A stretch of DNA of 64,000 nt, from NCBI RefSeq assembly GCF_001590905.1, contig NZ_BCTT01000006.1, positions 62,001-126,000 of the forward strand, in the 5' to 3' direction. Positions 27,515 through 35,884 of this stretch are shown in pieces. The notes below the pieces were generated by a model that was not told the DNA's origin, made no database searches, and was given only the letters and a program-made list of their open reading frames with translations. The position numbers were made by a program, and so were the translations under genes. Each line of letters opens with the position of its first letter. Within the stretch, counting starts at the first letter, position 1. The stretch is from Serratia grimesii NBRC 13537. Its GTDB lineage: Bacteria > Pseudomonadota > Gammaproteobacteria > Enterobacterales > Enterobacteriaceae.

Positions 27515-28105
27515 ATGGTTAATCATGTTTGGGGACTTCTGGCGCATCCAAGCACCGAGTTCGAACACATTAAAAGCGAGAACGAAAGCGTCTCGCACCT
27601 TTACACCCATCATGTACTGTTATTGGCGCTTATCCCGGTGATTTGCGCGTTTATCGGTACGACCCAACTGGGCTGGCTCTCCGGCGAAGGACATGCGATC
27701 CGGCTCAATACGTTCACCGCATCTTATACCGCAGTCGCTTTTTATCTGCTGATGTTGGCGGGCGTGGCAATTATGGGGAAAGTGATCCATTGGATGGCAC
27801 GGCGTTATGAAGTACGTCCGAGCTTGCACCGTTGTATGGTGTTCGCCGGTTATGTCGCCACCCCGATGTTCCTTAGCGGCATTGTGGCATTGTATCCCGT
27901 CGTGTGGCTGTGCCTGTTTGTCGGCGTGATTGGCCTGTGTTACTCGGGTTATCTGCTTAATCTGGGCATACCGCACTTCCTGAATATTGATAGTAAAGAA
28001 GGGTTTATCTTCTCCAGCTCGACCTTTGCCATCGGCATCTTGTTGCTTGAGTTGCTGCTTGGGGTAACGGTACTGCTGTGGGGGTATGGTTCCTGGTTAT
28101 TCTAA
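27515..28105 (+). CDS. yohC: Yip1-family inner-membrane protein YohC
   Basis: 196 residues, five membrane segments. VNHVWGLLAHPSTEFE, YTHHVLLLALIPVICAFIGT, CMVFAGYVATPMFLSG and FSSSTFAIGILLLELLLGVT align end to end with E. coli YohC. Function unknown; Yip1-domain proteins are envelope proteins of uncertain role. GGAGGAGG precedes ATG 27515. Followed by a strong terminator. Confidence 0.92.
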   Translation: MVNHVWGLLAHPSTEFEHIKSENESVSHLYTHHVLLLALIPVICAFIGTTQLGWLSGEGHAIRLNTFTASYTAVAFYLLMLAGVAIMGKVIHWMARRYEVRPSLHRCMVFAGYVATPMFLSGIVALYPVVWLCLFVGVIGLCYSGYLLNLGIPHFLNIDSKEGFIFSSSTFAIGILLLELLLGVTVLLWGYGSWLF

Positions 28106-28121
28106 AATCTGTTTTGATATT

Positions 28122-28150
28122 GCCCCACATGCCGGTCTGGCATGTGGGGC
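28122..28150 (+). terminator. yohC terminator
   Basis: GCCCCACATGCC pairs with GGCATGTGGGGC (12-bp perfect stem) and is followed by TTTTGC. Also within reach of the convergent EamA gene. Confidence 0.92.
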
Positions 28151-28159
28151 TTTTGCTAT

Positions 28160-29011
28160 TTAGGGTTGCCGAAATACCAGCATGACGCCGGCCAGAATCG
28201 CCGCCATGCCCAACATACTGATGGCGGCCAACGCGTGCCCAAGCAGCAGATAGTCCAGTAGCGCGGTCACCGCCGGGATCAGGTAAAACAAGCTGGTAAC
28301 CTGCACCAGATTGCCGCGTTGGATCAGCCGATACAGCAAAAAGGTGGCCAACACCGAAATCACCACGGCCATCCACAGCAGAGGCACGACAAATGCCATG
28401 CTCCAGTCGACGCGTAGTGGTTCAAACGGCAGCACCAATGTGCACATCAATAATCCGACGGCGTACTGTAATGGCAAGACTGCCAGGGGCGGTTGCGTCA
28501 GACCTTTTTGCAGCAGTGTGCCGACGGTCATGCAACCCAGCGCGATAAAGGCGCACAGCATGCCAGGCAGCGAAAAGTGGGCAATCATCAGGCTTTGATA
28601 CACCACCAGTGTTAACCCGGTCATGGCCAACAATAGGCCAAGGCCACGCAGCCCCGAACATCGACGTTCAGTAATGAACTGAGTGAGTATCGGCTGCACG
28701 CCAAGCAGCGTCGCCAGCACACCAGGGGTAATGCCTTGTTCCAGTGCCAGCAGATAGCAAATCTGATAGCTGCCAATCATTAACAGTCCGATCAGTGCGA
28801 CACGGCGACGAGTGCCAGGGGTGGGCAGGCATTGGCGTTGCCACAGGCCGATCGCCAGCAGCAACGCCAGTGCGATCGCACAACGGAAGAACAAAAAGGC
28901 AAAGGCGGAAGCATGTTCCAGCCCCCAGCGTGAGAAAATTGCGCCGCTGCTCCAGAGCAGGACGAATAAGGTGGCCAGGCCCGCGTTGGCCCATTGAGAA
29001 ATAAATCGCAT
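28160..29011 (-). CDS. EamA/DMT-superfamily exporter with a regulated leader
   Basis: 283 residues, ten membrane segments in two EamA repeats. LLWSSGAIFSRWGLEHASAF and FLLYRLIQRGNLVQVTSLFY are family-typical. ATG 29011 with AGGTG upstream. What distinguishes it is the 5' region: a leader ORF (29112-29258), a terminator-like hairpin (29042-29093) and a second hairpin over the ribosome-binding site. That arrangement suggests that the exporter is induced when translation of the leader stalls. Substrate unknown. Confidence 0.85.
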   Translation of the reverse strand: MRFISQWANAGLATLFVLLWSSGAIFSRWGLEHASAFAFLFFRCAIALALLLAIGLWQRQCLPTPGTRRRVALIGLLMIGSYQICYLLALEQGITPGVLATLLGVQPILTQFITERRCSGLRGLGLLLAMTGLTLVVYQSLMIAHFSLPGMLCAFIALGCMTVGTLLQKGLTQPPLAVLPLQYAVGLLMCTLVLPFEPLRVDWSMAFVVPLLWMAVVISVLATFLLYRLIQRGNLVQVTSLFYLIPAVTALLDYLLLGHALAAISMLGMAAILAGVMLVFRQP

Positions 29012-29015
29012 TGAG

Positions 29016-29034
29016 TTTTCACCTGTCGTGAAAA
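29016..29034 (-). promoter_or_regulatory. Hairpin covering the EamA ribosome-binding site
   Basis: On the minus strand TTTTCAC-GACAG-GTGAAAA forms a perfect 7-bp stem; the AGGTG Shine-Dalgarno is in the loop and 3' arm, so folding would hide it. It lies directly after the terminator-like hairpin. Confidence 0.5.
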
Positions 29035-29041
29035 TAATAAG

Positions 29042-29093
29042 CTCCAGCAGACACGGCGTTCTACGCCGGGACGCAAATCAAGCAACGCTGGAG
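29042..29093 (-). terminator. Attenuator-like hairpin upstream of the EamA exporter
   Basis: On the minus strand CTCCAGC (29093-29087) pairs with GCTGGAG (29048-29042). Inside lies a second stem, CGGCGT-AGA-ACGCCG. The structure is followed by CTTATTATTTT, giving an intrinsic-terminator shape located between the leader ORF stop and the structural gene. Confidence 0.6.
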
Positions 29094-29111
29094 AAGAGAA
29101 TTCGGTTTGGC

Positions 29112-29258
29112 TTAGCGCACAACCACTGAGCGTGGTGGATAAGCGGCAACCGCAGATACGACAGAGAAAACGGCAGGTGGGGCGGAGGATGCGCACAGCA
29201 GAACAACGGCCGGAGGGGTCGTGTTCGCAGGGTCTTTCATGTGCACAAACTGAGTCAT
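29112..29258 (-). CDS. Putative leader peptide (48 residues), Val/Ala/Pro-rich
   Basis: Not in ordinary gene catalogues. From ATG 29258 the frame reads MTQFVHMKDPANTTPPAVVL and continues through runs APPAV, SVVSAVAAYPP and SVVVR before TAA at 29112. AGGA is 6 bases before this ATG; an in-frame ATG at 29264 is less well placed. A sigma-70-like promoter lies upstream and a terminator-like hairpin 19 bases downstream. The composition (ten Val, eight Ala, seven Pro) recalls ivbL/ilvL-type leaders. No homologue is known to me, so this is inference from layout. Confidence 0.55.
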   Translation of the reverse strand: MTQFVHMKDPANTTPPAVVLLCASSAPPAVFSVVSAVAAYPPRSVVVR

Positions 29259-29294
29259 GGACATTCCTGAATGCAGGGCGTGATTAACAAAACC

Positions 29295-29323
29295 AAGATA
29301 GTGAACTTTGGTTGACTGTGCAA
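29295..29323 (-). promoter_or_regulatory. Predicted promoter of the leader-EamA transcript
   Basis: Minus strand: TTGCAC (29323-29318), 17-bp spacer, TATCTT (29300-29295). Transcription would start about 30 bases before the leader ATG. Confidence 0.5.
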
Positions 29324-29358
29324 CATAAAATTAACATGCGTTTTTGCCACCCGATTCG

Positions 29359-29377
29359 GCCCCCGAATGTCGGGGGC
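29359..29377 (-). terminator. Hairpin downstream of dld
   Basis: GCCCCCG and CGGGGGC form a 7-bp stem with an ATTCG-type loop 21 bases after the dld stop. No U run follows on the minus strand, so termination here is plausible but not certain. Confidence 0.45.
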
Positions 29378-29397
29378 GCAGTCTGAGAGATGGTTTA

Positions 29398-31116
29398 TTA
29401 CACTTTGTTATCGGCCCAGTTTTTCCGCTTGCTGGTTTTGCCAAGGCCCGGGTTAAAGCTGTTGGTTGGGTCGGCGGATTGATAGAACGCTTGCAGGTCG
29501 GGTTTGGCAGGGTATAGGTGGCCGACGTTATGTTCCGCAGGGTATTCCGCACCGCGCTGATCAAGGATCTCGAGCATTTTTTCTTTCAGTGCGTGGCTGT
29601 CGACGCCTTTTTTCACCACATAATCCTGATGGAATACGTGGCACATAAAGTGGCCGTAATACAGCTTGTGCACCAACTGGCTGTCGATTTCCGGCGGTAG
29701 GGTTTCGAACCAGTCAGTGTCGTTGCGGCGCAACGCGATATCCAGCGCCAGAATATCTTCTACTTTGTCGGCATGCACCGCATGATAACGCACGGCGGCA
29801 CCGGCGGCGGCAAAGCGGTGCAGGAAGGCTTTCTTGCCTTCTTCTGGGGTACAGACGAAGAATGCTCCATTGGCCTGGGCAAAATATTGGCTCAGGTACT
29901 GTTGCGCCTCTTCAACACCCGGACCAGCCATTTTCAGTAGCAGGTGATGTTCAAAACGCTCACGGTACTCTTTCATCCGTTTTGGTAGATGGCTGGGGGC
30001 CAGGTGACTCAGGCCCTGCATCAACCGATCGGTCAGGTTATGCGGCAGCAATGGTAGCTTATTGAGGCTGGCGTCCATGCGGCCTTTTAAGGTAAAGAAA
30101 CTCGGCATTTGGTCGGTCCCGAGCTTGTCGATCATCATGAACGTGTCTTTGCCATACACTTCGGCGATATCAAAAATATCTCGGTGCATGTATTCGCCAG
30201 CTACCGGCAGATTGTCAAAAGTGCTGAGCATGTGGCGGCGTAGCTCAGTCAATACGGCGGTGTCGTTGGTGCCGATGTAAAACACCTGCTCTTTGCCTTC
30301 TTTTTCAAAAGTATCCAGTCGTACTGCAAATACGGCTAACTTGCCGGCGCAGCCGGAGGCCTCGTACAAGCGACGCTTGTCGGCATTAAAGCGGGAAGGG
30401 GTGTCGGCATCAACGTCTCGTACCCGGCTGGCGTATTCGTTGTCGGAAGCTCGCAGTTCACCATGTTCAACATCTTCTGGCCGGTAATCGCCTTTTTCCA
30501 GCCGCGTGAGGATCTCCTCCGGCGTATCGCCGAGCTTAATCCCCAAATGATTGACTAACCGCAGTTGCCCGTCCTCACCCAATTGAGCGTATAAGGCCAT
30601 CTCGGTATAGGCCGGGCCGCGCTTGACCAGTGAACCACCAGAATTGTTGCACACGCCGCCGATTACCGAAGCTCCGATGCAGGAGGAACCGATCACCGAA
30701 TGGGGTTCGCGGCCATAAGGCTTGAGTAATTTTTCCAATTGATTAAGCGTGCTGCCAGGGAAACCTACCACCTGTTTGCCGTTGTCCAACACTTGTACGT
30801 GATTGAGTCGCAGGGTGCTGATAATGACGACATCGCGATCATAGTCATTGCCGCTGGGCGTCGAACCTTCGGTCAGGCCGGTATTCGCCGCCTGCATGAT
30901 GACAATTTTGTCGGCTGCGACGCAGGCTTCTAACAGCTGCCATAGCTGCAACAAGCGCGTCGGGAACACCACCGCCAGTGCCTGGCCAACGCCGGAGCGG
31001 AAGCCTTTGCGATAACGTTCGGTGCTGCGTTCGCCGGTCAGCAACTGCGGGCCGCCAACGATGCTTTTAAGCTGATTGAGAAACGCCTGGTTGGTCGCGC
31101 TGGTAAACTGCGTCAT
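29398..31116 (-). CDS. dld: Quinone-dependent D-lactate dehydrogenase Dld
   Basis: 572 residues from ATG 31116 (GGGAG upstream; an earlier in-frame start at 31140 is unsupported). FAD-binding PCMH domain at roughly 40-270 (ANTGLTEGSTPSGNDYDRDV; HSVIGSSCIGASVIGGVCNN), then the Dld-specific membrane-binding and cap regions. The C-terminal SFNPGLGKTSKRKNW is family-typical. It oxidises D-lactate to pyruvate and feeds electrons to ubiquinone at the inner membrane. In E. coli it is flanked by bglX and pbpG; both are in this window. Confidence 0.95.
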   Translation of the reverse strand: MTQFTSATNQAFLNQLKSIVGGPQLLTGERSTERYRKGFRSGVGQALAVVFPTRLLQLWQLLEACVAADKIVIMQAANTGLTEGSTPSGNDYDRDVVIISTLRLNHVQVLDNGKQVVGFPGSTLNQLEKLLKPYGREPHSVIGSSCIGASVIGGVCNNSGGSLVKRGPAYTEMALYAQLGEDGQLRLVNHLGIKLGDTPEEILTRLEKGDYRPEDVEHGELRASDNEYASRVRDVDADTPSRFNADKRRLYEASGCAGKLAVFAVRLDTFEKEGKEQVFYIGTNDTAVLTELRRHMLSTFDNLPVAGEYMHRDIFDIAEVYGKDTFMMIDKLGTDQMPSFFTLKGRMDASLNKLPLLPHNLTDRLMQGLSHLAPSHLPKRMKEYRERFEHHLLLKMAGPGVEEAQQYLSQYFAQANGAFFVCTPEEGKKAFLHRFAAAGAAVRYHAVHADKVEDILALDIALRRNDTDWFETLPPEIDSQLVHKLYYGHFMCHVFHQDYVVKKGVDSHALKEKMLEILDQRGAEYPAEHNVGHLYPAKPDLQAFYQSADPTNSFNPGLGKTSKRKNWADNKV

Positions 31117-31199
31117 GCCGATCTCCCTGTCGTACCCCATGTCTTTCTCCTACCGTGTTGACAGCGGTATCTGAAAGCCACAGGGTAATTAATTTAATG

Positions 31200-31247
31200 G
31201 CTTATTAGCTTATTAGCTTATTAGCTTATTAAGTTGATAGCTTGTAT
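31200..31247. repeat. Tandem GCTTATTA repeats: iteron cluster matching the parA region
   Basis: Four perfect tandem octamers GCTTATTA (31200-31231) run into AGTTGATAGCTTGTAT. The 16-mer at 31225-31240, CTTATTAAGTTGATAG, matches the iteron consensus upstream of parA (YTTATTARGTTRATAA, 43951-44015) at 15 of 16 positions. It sits directly after the map stop codon. I interpret it as a second binding site of the ParA-associated RHH protein; simple-repeat slippage is the alternative for the octamers. Confidence 0.6.
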
Positions 31248-31250
31248 AGC

Positions 31251-32045
31251 TTAGTAACGTTCTACGTAGCCAGCCCGGCGCTCTTCGTCTCGCAGCGTCA
31301 GGATCTCCACGCCGTCAGCGGTCACTGCGACGGTATGCTCCCATTGGGCAGAGAGCTTCTTGTCGCGGGTTACTACCGTCCAACCGTCTTTTTTCTGCTT
31401 AATCCGATGATCGCCTTGGTTGATCATTGGCTCGATGGTAAACACCATGCCTTCCTGCAATACCATACCGGTGCCTGGCATGCCAAAGTGCAACACCGCC
31501 GGTTCTTCGTGCATATCGCGACCAATGCCGTGGCCGCAGTATTCGCGCACGATGCTGTAGCCGGCTTTTTCGGCGTGCTGCTGAATAGCATGGCCGATAT
31601 CACCCAGTGTGGCTCCTGGTTTCACCACACGGATGCCTTGCCACAGCGATTCATACACTGTGTTTACCAGCCGTTTGGCCAAGGGTGTGGTCTGCCCGAT
31701 GCAATACATTTTACTGGAATCAGCGATGTAGCCATCATTTTCCAGCGTAATGTCTACATTAACGATCATGCCGGAACGCAAAATTTTACTGGCAGAAGGA
31801 ATACCGTGGCAGATCACGTCGTCGATCGATGTGTTAAGCACATAAGGAAAATCGTACTGGCCTTTGCTGGCTGGGCGCGATTTCAACTCATTGACGATAA
31901 AGGCTTCGGCACGGTCGTTGATCTCCATAGTGGAGATGCCTTCGACAATCACCTCATCGAGCATAGCAAACACCTGTGCAAGCAGGGCGCCAGAGTGACG
32001 CATTTTGGCAATTTCTTCCGGCGTTTTGATCACAATCTCTTTCAC
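31251..32045 (-). CDS. map: Type I methionine aminopeptidase (second, ParD-linked Map)
   Basis: 264 residues. The five metal ligands are present: Asp in VNVDITLENDGY, Asp in IADSSKMY, His in CGHGIGRDMHEEP, Glu in FTIEPM and Glu in WEHTVAV. Removes N-terminal Met from nascent chains. It is not next to rpsB as the housekeeping map is, so it is probably a paralogue. Its ATG overlaps the stop of the ParD-like gene by 4 bases, making a coupled two-gene operon. Confidence 0.88.
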   Translation of the reverse strand: MKEIVIKTPEEIAKMRHSGALLAQVFAMLDEVIVEGISTMEINDRAEAFIVNELKSRPASKGQYDFPYVLNTSIDDVICHGIPSASKILRSGMIVNVDITLENDGYIADSSKMYCIGQTTPLAKRLVNTVYESLWQGIRVVKPGATLGDIGHAIQQHAEKAGYSIVREYCGHGIGRDMHEEPAVLHFGMPGTGMVLQEGMVFTIEPMINQGDHRIKQKKDGWTVVTRDKKLSAQWEHTVAVTADGVEILTLRDEERRAGYVERY

Positions 32046-32245
32046 CCGACAATCTCCTTCAACGTCAGCGCGTTATCTTTCATCATTTTTTTTACCAGTT
32101 GGGGGTAGGTCAGTTCCGGATGGAACTCCGCCAGCATCCCGATCTTGATCCAGTATTCCGCCTGGGCGTTGATTGAACGCGTCATCGACATGCTGGCGAG
32201 GCGAAGATCGTCATGCAGTGCGTCGGAAATTTTCACAATGCCCAT
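32042..32245 (-). CDS. ParD-like antitoxin-family protein
   Basis: 67 residues from ATG 32245 (GGAG 6 bases upstream). MGIVKISDALHDDLRLASMS, then RSINAQAEYWIKIGMLAEFH, matches the ParD-like family: an RHH-type DNA-binding N-terminus followed by helices. It is coupled by ATGA overlap to map rather than to a ParE toxin. Probably autoregulates through the inverted repeat at 32267-32283. Confidence 0.75.
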   Translation of the reverse strand: MGIVKISDALHDDLRLASMSMTRSINAQAEYWIKIGMLAEFHPELTYPQLVKKMMKDNALTLKEIVG

Positions 32246-32266
32246 AATCTGCTCCATAAGCGATTT

Positions 32267-32283
32267 ATATACGGAGTGTATAT
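32267..32283. promoter_or_regulatory. Inverted repeat upstream of the ParD-like/map operon
   Basis: ATATAC-GGAGT-GTATAT, a perfect 6-bp inverted repeat overlapping the TATATAAA-like -10 of the minus-strand operon, 21-38 bases before the ParD-like start. A likely autoregulatory operator. Confidence 0.45.
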
Positions 32284-32414
32284 GTTTTGGGTGGTGAAAA
32301 TTTTGCTTTCTGTGGCATGGGAATTTTCTTGTTCACAGTGATTGTCGCCATCCGACAATGCGTTTATTGTGATAAACAACTTTTTTGCACTGATTTTTCA
32401 GAAGGATTTAGGGC

Positions 32415-33518
32415 GTGAGCAAATTACGTGTTGGTGTGATCTTTGGCGGTAAATCGGCGGAGCATGAGGTTTCGCTACAGTCGGCAAAGAACATTGTGGA
32501 TGCAATCGACAAAGACAAGTTTGACGTCACGCTGCTGGGGATCGACAAGCAGGGGCAGTGGCACATTAACGATGCGTCCAATTATCTGCTAAATGCAGAA
32601 AACCCGGCGCTAATAGCTCTGAACCGTTCAAATAAAAATGTGGCTTTGATTCCCGGTAAGGAAAAACAGCAACTGATCGAATCAGGCAGCGCCGGTACCT
32701 TGGGCCAGCTCGATGTCGTTTTCCCAATCGTACATGGCACTTTGGGGGAGGACGGATCGCTACAGGGGCTGTTGCGGATGGCCAATCTGCCATTCGTCGG
32801 CGCGGGCGTGCTGGGGTCGGCGGTCAGCATGGATAAAGACGTCACTAAACGTTTGTTGCGTGATGCCGGGCTGGCTGTGGCGCCATTTGTGACGCTGACG
32901 CGCAGCAATCGCGCTAAATTCAGCTTTGAACAACTCAGCGAACGCCTGGGTTTGCCGTTGTTCGTTAAGCCGGCTAACCAAGGGTCTTCGGTGGGGGTCA
33001 GCAAGGTTCAGGATCGTGCCGGTTTTGATGCTGCTGTGACACTGGCGTTTAGCTTCGATCATAAAGTGTTGGTGGAATCGGCGATTGTTGGCCGTGAGAT
33101 TGAGTGCGCCGTATTGGGCAATGATGAACCGCAGGCCAGTCTGTGTGGCGAAATTGTGTTGAGCGATGCCTTCTACTCCTACGACACAAAATACATCAAC
33201 GAGCAGGGTGCTCAAGTGATCGTGCCTGCGGTGATTGCGCCGGAGGTGAGCGACAAAATACGTGACGTAGCGCTGAAAGCGTTTCGTGCGTTGGAGTGTT
33301 TCGGTCTGGCTCGTGTGGACGTGTTCCTTACGCCGGACAACAACGTGGTGATCAACGAAATCAACACGCTGCCGGGCTTCACCAACATCAGTATGTATCC
33401 CAAATTATGGGCTGCCAGCGGCGTCAGCTACAGCGAACTGATTACCCGTCTGATTGAACTGGCGCTAGAGCGCCATCAACAGGATCGCGCGTTGAACAGT
33501 TCGGTGTTTGATCGGTAA
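32415..33518 (+). CDS. ddlA: D-alanine--D-alanine ligase A
   Basis: 367 residues from GTG 32415. ATP-grasp enzyme: [19 protein letters not shown] at the N-terminus, [35 protein letters not shown], and the Mg-binding [19 protein letters not shown] at the C-terminus. Makes D-Ala-D-Ala for peptidoglycan in the cytoplasm. Length is that of DdlA rather than the shorter DdlB. Confidence 0.95.
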   Translation: MSKLRVGVIFGGKSAEHEVSLQSAKNIVDAIDKDKFDVTLLGIDKQGQWHINDASNYLLNAENPALIALNRSNKNVALIPGKEKQQLIESGSAGTLGQLDVVFPIVHGTLGEDGSLQGLLRMANLPFVGAGVLGSAVSMDKDVTKRLLRDAGLAVAPFVTLTRSNRAKFSFEQLSERLGLPLFVKPANQGSSVGVSKVQDRAGFDAAVTLAFSFDHKVLVESAIVGREIECAVLGNDEPQASLCGEIVLSDAFYSYDTKYINEQGAQVIVPAVIAPEVSDKIRDVALKAFRALECFGLARVDVFLTPDNNVVINEINTLPGFTNISMYPKLWAASGVSYSELITRLIELALERHQQDRALNSSVFDR

Positions 33519-33530
33519 GCGGGCATAAAA

Positions 33531-33557
33531 AAGAACCAGGTTGGTGGCCTGGTTCTT
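33531..33557. terminator. Bidirectional terminator between ddlA and the binding-protein gene
   Basis: AAGAACCAGG and CCTGGTTCTT form a perfect 10-bp stem with a 7-base loop; A-rich DNA (TAAAAAA) before it gives a T run on the minus strand. Confidence 0.85.
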
Positions 33558-33685
33558 CTGACAAACTCGCGTAAAGGCTAGACCGGTAGGGGGCGAACAT
33601 GTTCTAACCCATTGATGATGTTATTGGGTGCAGCATGCAGCGCCCCTGCCATGAAACAATTGAGTTCTTTTTTGAAGCGGGTTTC

Positions 33686-34465
33686 TTACTTCACCGTCAC
33701 ATCAATATCGCCAAAATATTTCTTCGCCAACTTGCCCACCGTGCCTTGTTGCTTCACTTTGACAATGGCTTCATTGAGTTTTTTCTTCAGCGCGTCATCC
33801 CCTTTACGCAGACCGAAGGCAATGCCCTCACCGAGGATCTTGTCATCACTGACCGCATCGCCAACAAAGGCGAAGCCCTTGCCGTCAGGGTGGGACAGGA
33901 AACCGCTTTGTCCTGAAGGTGCCATGACCAGCGTAGCATCGAGGCGTCCGGCGGTCAGATCAAGATAAGCCTGGTTCTGATCCTGATAGGACACAACGTC
34001 CACGCCTTGTGGTGCCCAGTGTACCTTGGCGTAGGTTTCCTGGATTGAACCTTGCAGCACGCCGACATGCTTGCCTGCCAACGAGGTGGCATTCGGCAAC
34101 AGACCGCTGTCTGCTTTGGCAATCAGTCGGTTAGGCACCTGATAGATAGAGTCAGTGAAATCTATCGCCTGGCGACGTTGGTCAGTGACGTTCATTGCCG
34201 AGTTAATGGCATCAAATTTGCGTGCTTTTAACGCTGGGATCAGGCTGTCGAACGAGGTTTCGACCCAACTGCATTTCAACTGCGCGGCGGCGCAAACGGC
34301 GTTACCCAGATCGATATCAAAACCTTCAAGCTGACCGCTGGCGGATTTGGATTCGAACGGTGGGTACAGTGCTTCCAGGCCAAAGCGCAGGGTATTTTCT
34401 GCCGCCAGCGTGGAGCCGGCGGCCAACAGGCAACCTGCGGCGATCAACGTTTTCAGTGATTTCAT
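33686..34465 (-). CDS. Periplasmic amino-acid-binding protein (HisJ/ArgT-like)
   Basis: 259 residues with signal peptide (MKSLKTLIAAGCLLAAGSTLA). The body (LRFGLEALYPPFESKSASGQ, GFDIDLGNAVCAAAQ, DSLIPALKARKFDAINSAMN) is that of the lysine/arginine/ornithine/histidine-binding family 3. It lacks an adjacent ABC permease and ATPase, so it may share another transporter. Transcribed 42 bp after the aminotransferase gene on the same strand. Confidence 0.87.
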   Translation of the reverse strand: MKSLKTLIAAGCLLAAGSTLAAENTLRFGLEALYPPFESKSASGQLEGFDIDLGNAVCAAAQLKCSWVETSFDSLIPALKARKFDAINSAMNVTDQRRQAIDFTDSIYQVPNRLIAKADSGLLPNATSLAGKHVGVLQGSIQETYAKVHWAPQGVDVVSYQDQNQAYLDLTAGRLDATLVMAPSGQSGFLSHPDGKGFAFVGDAVSDDKILGEGIAFGLRKGDDALKKKLNEAIVKVKQQGTVGKLAKKYFGDIDVTVK

Positions 34466-34507
34466 ATTCAGAGCCCTTTTCCCATGGTCAAAGCAAAAAT
34501 GAATGCA

Positions 34508-35662
34508 TTACACCTGACACAGACGGCGTGCGCCTTCCAGCAGGGTCTCGTTATCTTTTGAAAAACTCAGCCTGATAATGCCAGTGTCGGTACCGTCGCT
34601 GTAAAATGCCGACAGCGGGATAGTCGCCACTTTGGCTTCGCGGATCAGGCGTACTGCAAAATCGTTGTCGCTTTCCTGACTGAAACCGCTAAAGCGGGCC
34701 AGCATAAAGAAACTGCCGCGGCTGGGCAGTAATTCAAAGCGTGAATCTTGCAGGGCATTGGCCAGTAAATCACGTTTCTGCTGATAGAAGGCCGCCAGTC
34801 CCAGATAGCTTTGCGGGTTTCCCAACGCTTCAGCAAAGGCATATTGCATCGGCGTATCGGCGGAGAACACCATAAACTGATGAACTTTACGGATTTCATC
34901 CATCAACGCTGCGGGTGCCATACAGTAACCGACGCGCCAGCCCGTCACGTGATAGGTTTTGCCAAATGACGAGACAATCACACTGCGTTCGGCTAACTGT
35001 GGATGGCGCGCCATGCTGTGATGAAGACCACCGTCGAAGACGACATGCTCATAGACTTCATCGGACAAAATGACGATGTCGGTGTTGCGCGTGAGGGCAG
35101 TCAGCCGCTCAATGTCATGTTCGCCAAACACACTGCCGGTTGGGTTATGCGGGCTGTTAACGATGATCATCCGCGTTTTACTATTGATGGCGGCGGCGAC
35201 TTCGTCCCAGTCAATATGCAGATCTTGTAGCGACAGTTTAATGGCGACCGGTGTTGCGCCCTGCAAGCGGACGATCGGCGCATAGCTGTCGAACGCCGGT
35301 TCGAAATAAATAACTTCATCGCCTGGGTGCACCAGTGCGCTGATGGCGGAATACAAACCTTCGCTGGCGCTGGCAATGACCGTAATTTCTTCATTGGCGT
35401 CGTAGCGCGCGCCATACAATTGTTCGACTTTATCAGCCAGAGCGGATCGTAACGCCGCTACGCCGCTCATTGGGGCGTATTGGTTATGACCTGCACGCAT
35501 GGCTTGCGCTACCGCGTCAACCAACTGCGGCTCACAGGCGAAGTTGGGGGCGCCCTGTGAGAGGTTCAAAGCCTGATGTTCAGCACTGAGCTGGCCAATA
35601 ACGGTAAAAATAGTGGTGCCGACGTCCGGCAACTTCGAGCGGTGTGAGCAGGCGCTCTGCAT
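34508..35662 (-). CDS. ybdL: PLP-dependent aminotransferase, YbdL (methionine aminotransferase) type
   Basis: 384 residues. SKLPDVGTTIFTVIGQLSAE, NQYAPMSGVAALRSALADK, NSPHNPTGSVF, SDEVYEHVVFDG and the PLP Lys in SSFGKTYHVTGWRVGYC match YbdL. Transaminates methionine and other hydrophobic amino acids with 2-oxo acids. It heads a two-gene unit with the periplasmic amino-acid-binding protein, suggesting uptake and transamination of the same compound. Divergent LysR gene at 35885. Confidence 0.8.
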   Translation of the reverse strand: MQSACSHRSKLPDVGTTIFTVIGQLSAEHQALNLSQGAPNFACEPQLVDAVAQAMRAGHNQYAPMSGVAALRSALADKVEQLYGARYDANEEITVIASASEGLYSAISALVHPGDEVIYFEPAFDSYAPIVRLQGATPVAIKLSLQDLHIDWDEVAAAINSKTRMIIVNSPHNPTGSVFGEHDIERLTALTRNTDIVILSDEVYEHVVFDGGLHHSMARHPQLAERSVIVSSFGKTYHVTGWRVGYCMAPAALMDEIRKVHQFMVFSADTPMQYAFAEALGNPQSYLGLAAFYQQKRDLLANALQDSRFELLPSRGSFFMLARFSGFSQESDNDFAVRLIREAKVATIPLSAFYSDGTDTGIIRLSFSKDNETLLEGARRLCQV

Positions 35663-35884
35663 GAGTGGCTCCAGGGTGAAAGAGGGGAAGTATCGTTTGA
35701 TTAAGCATCAATGACAGTAGGCCAACAAGGGAAAGTTTGTCATACTTGCCATGCATTCAGATCATGGCTTATATCTTCCACTCGCCATCATGGGCGCAGC
35801 ATGCAGTACCTCTACCACAGGGGTTAACCGTAAGGGACGTATCTATTCGTCCCGACAATTTTCTGGGATATAAAGGAGCTCGCT

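Noticed and set aside
28792-29196. 134-codon frame overlapping the EamA start and leader region
   Set aside because: Cys/Arg-rich, different frame from both the exporter and the leader ORF, no ribosome-binding site; an off-frame shadow.
31200-31247. CRISPR-like repeats
   Set aside because: Octamers in direct tandem with no spacers; fits iterons or slippage, not CRISPR.
31242-32108. 288-codon open frame antisense to map
   Set aside because: It mirrors a real, motif-complete map gene; no ribosome-binding site and no recognisable domain. Long antisense frames are common in GC-rich genes.
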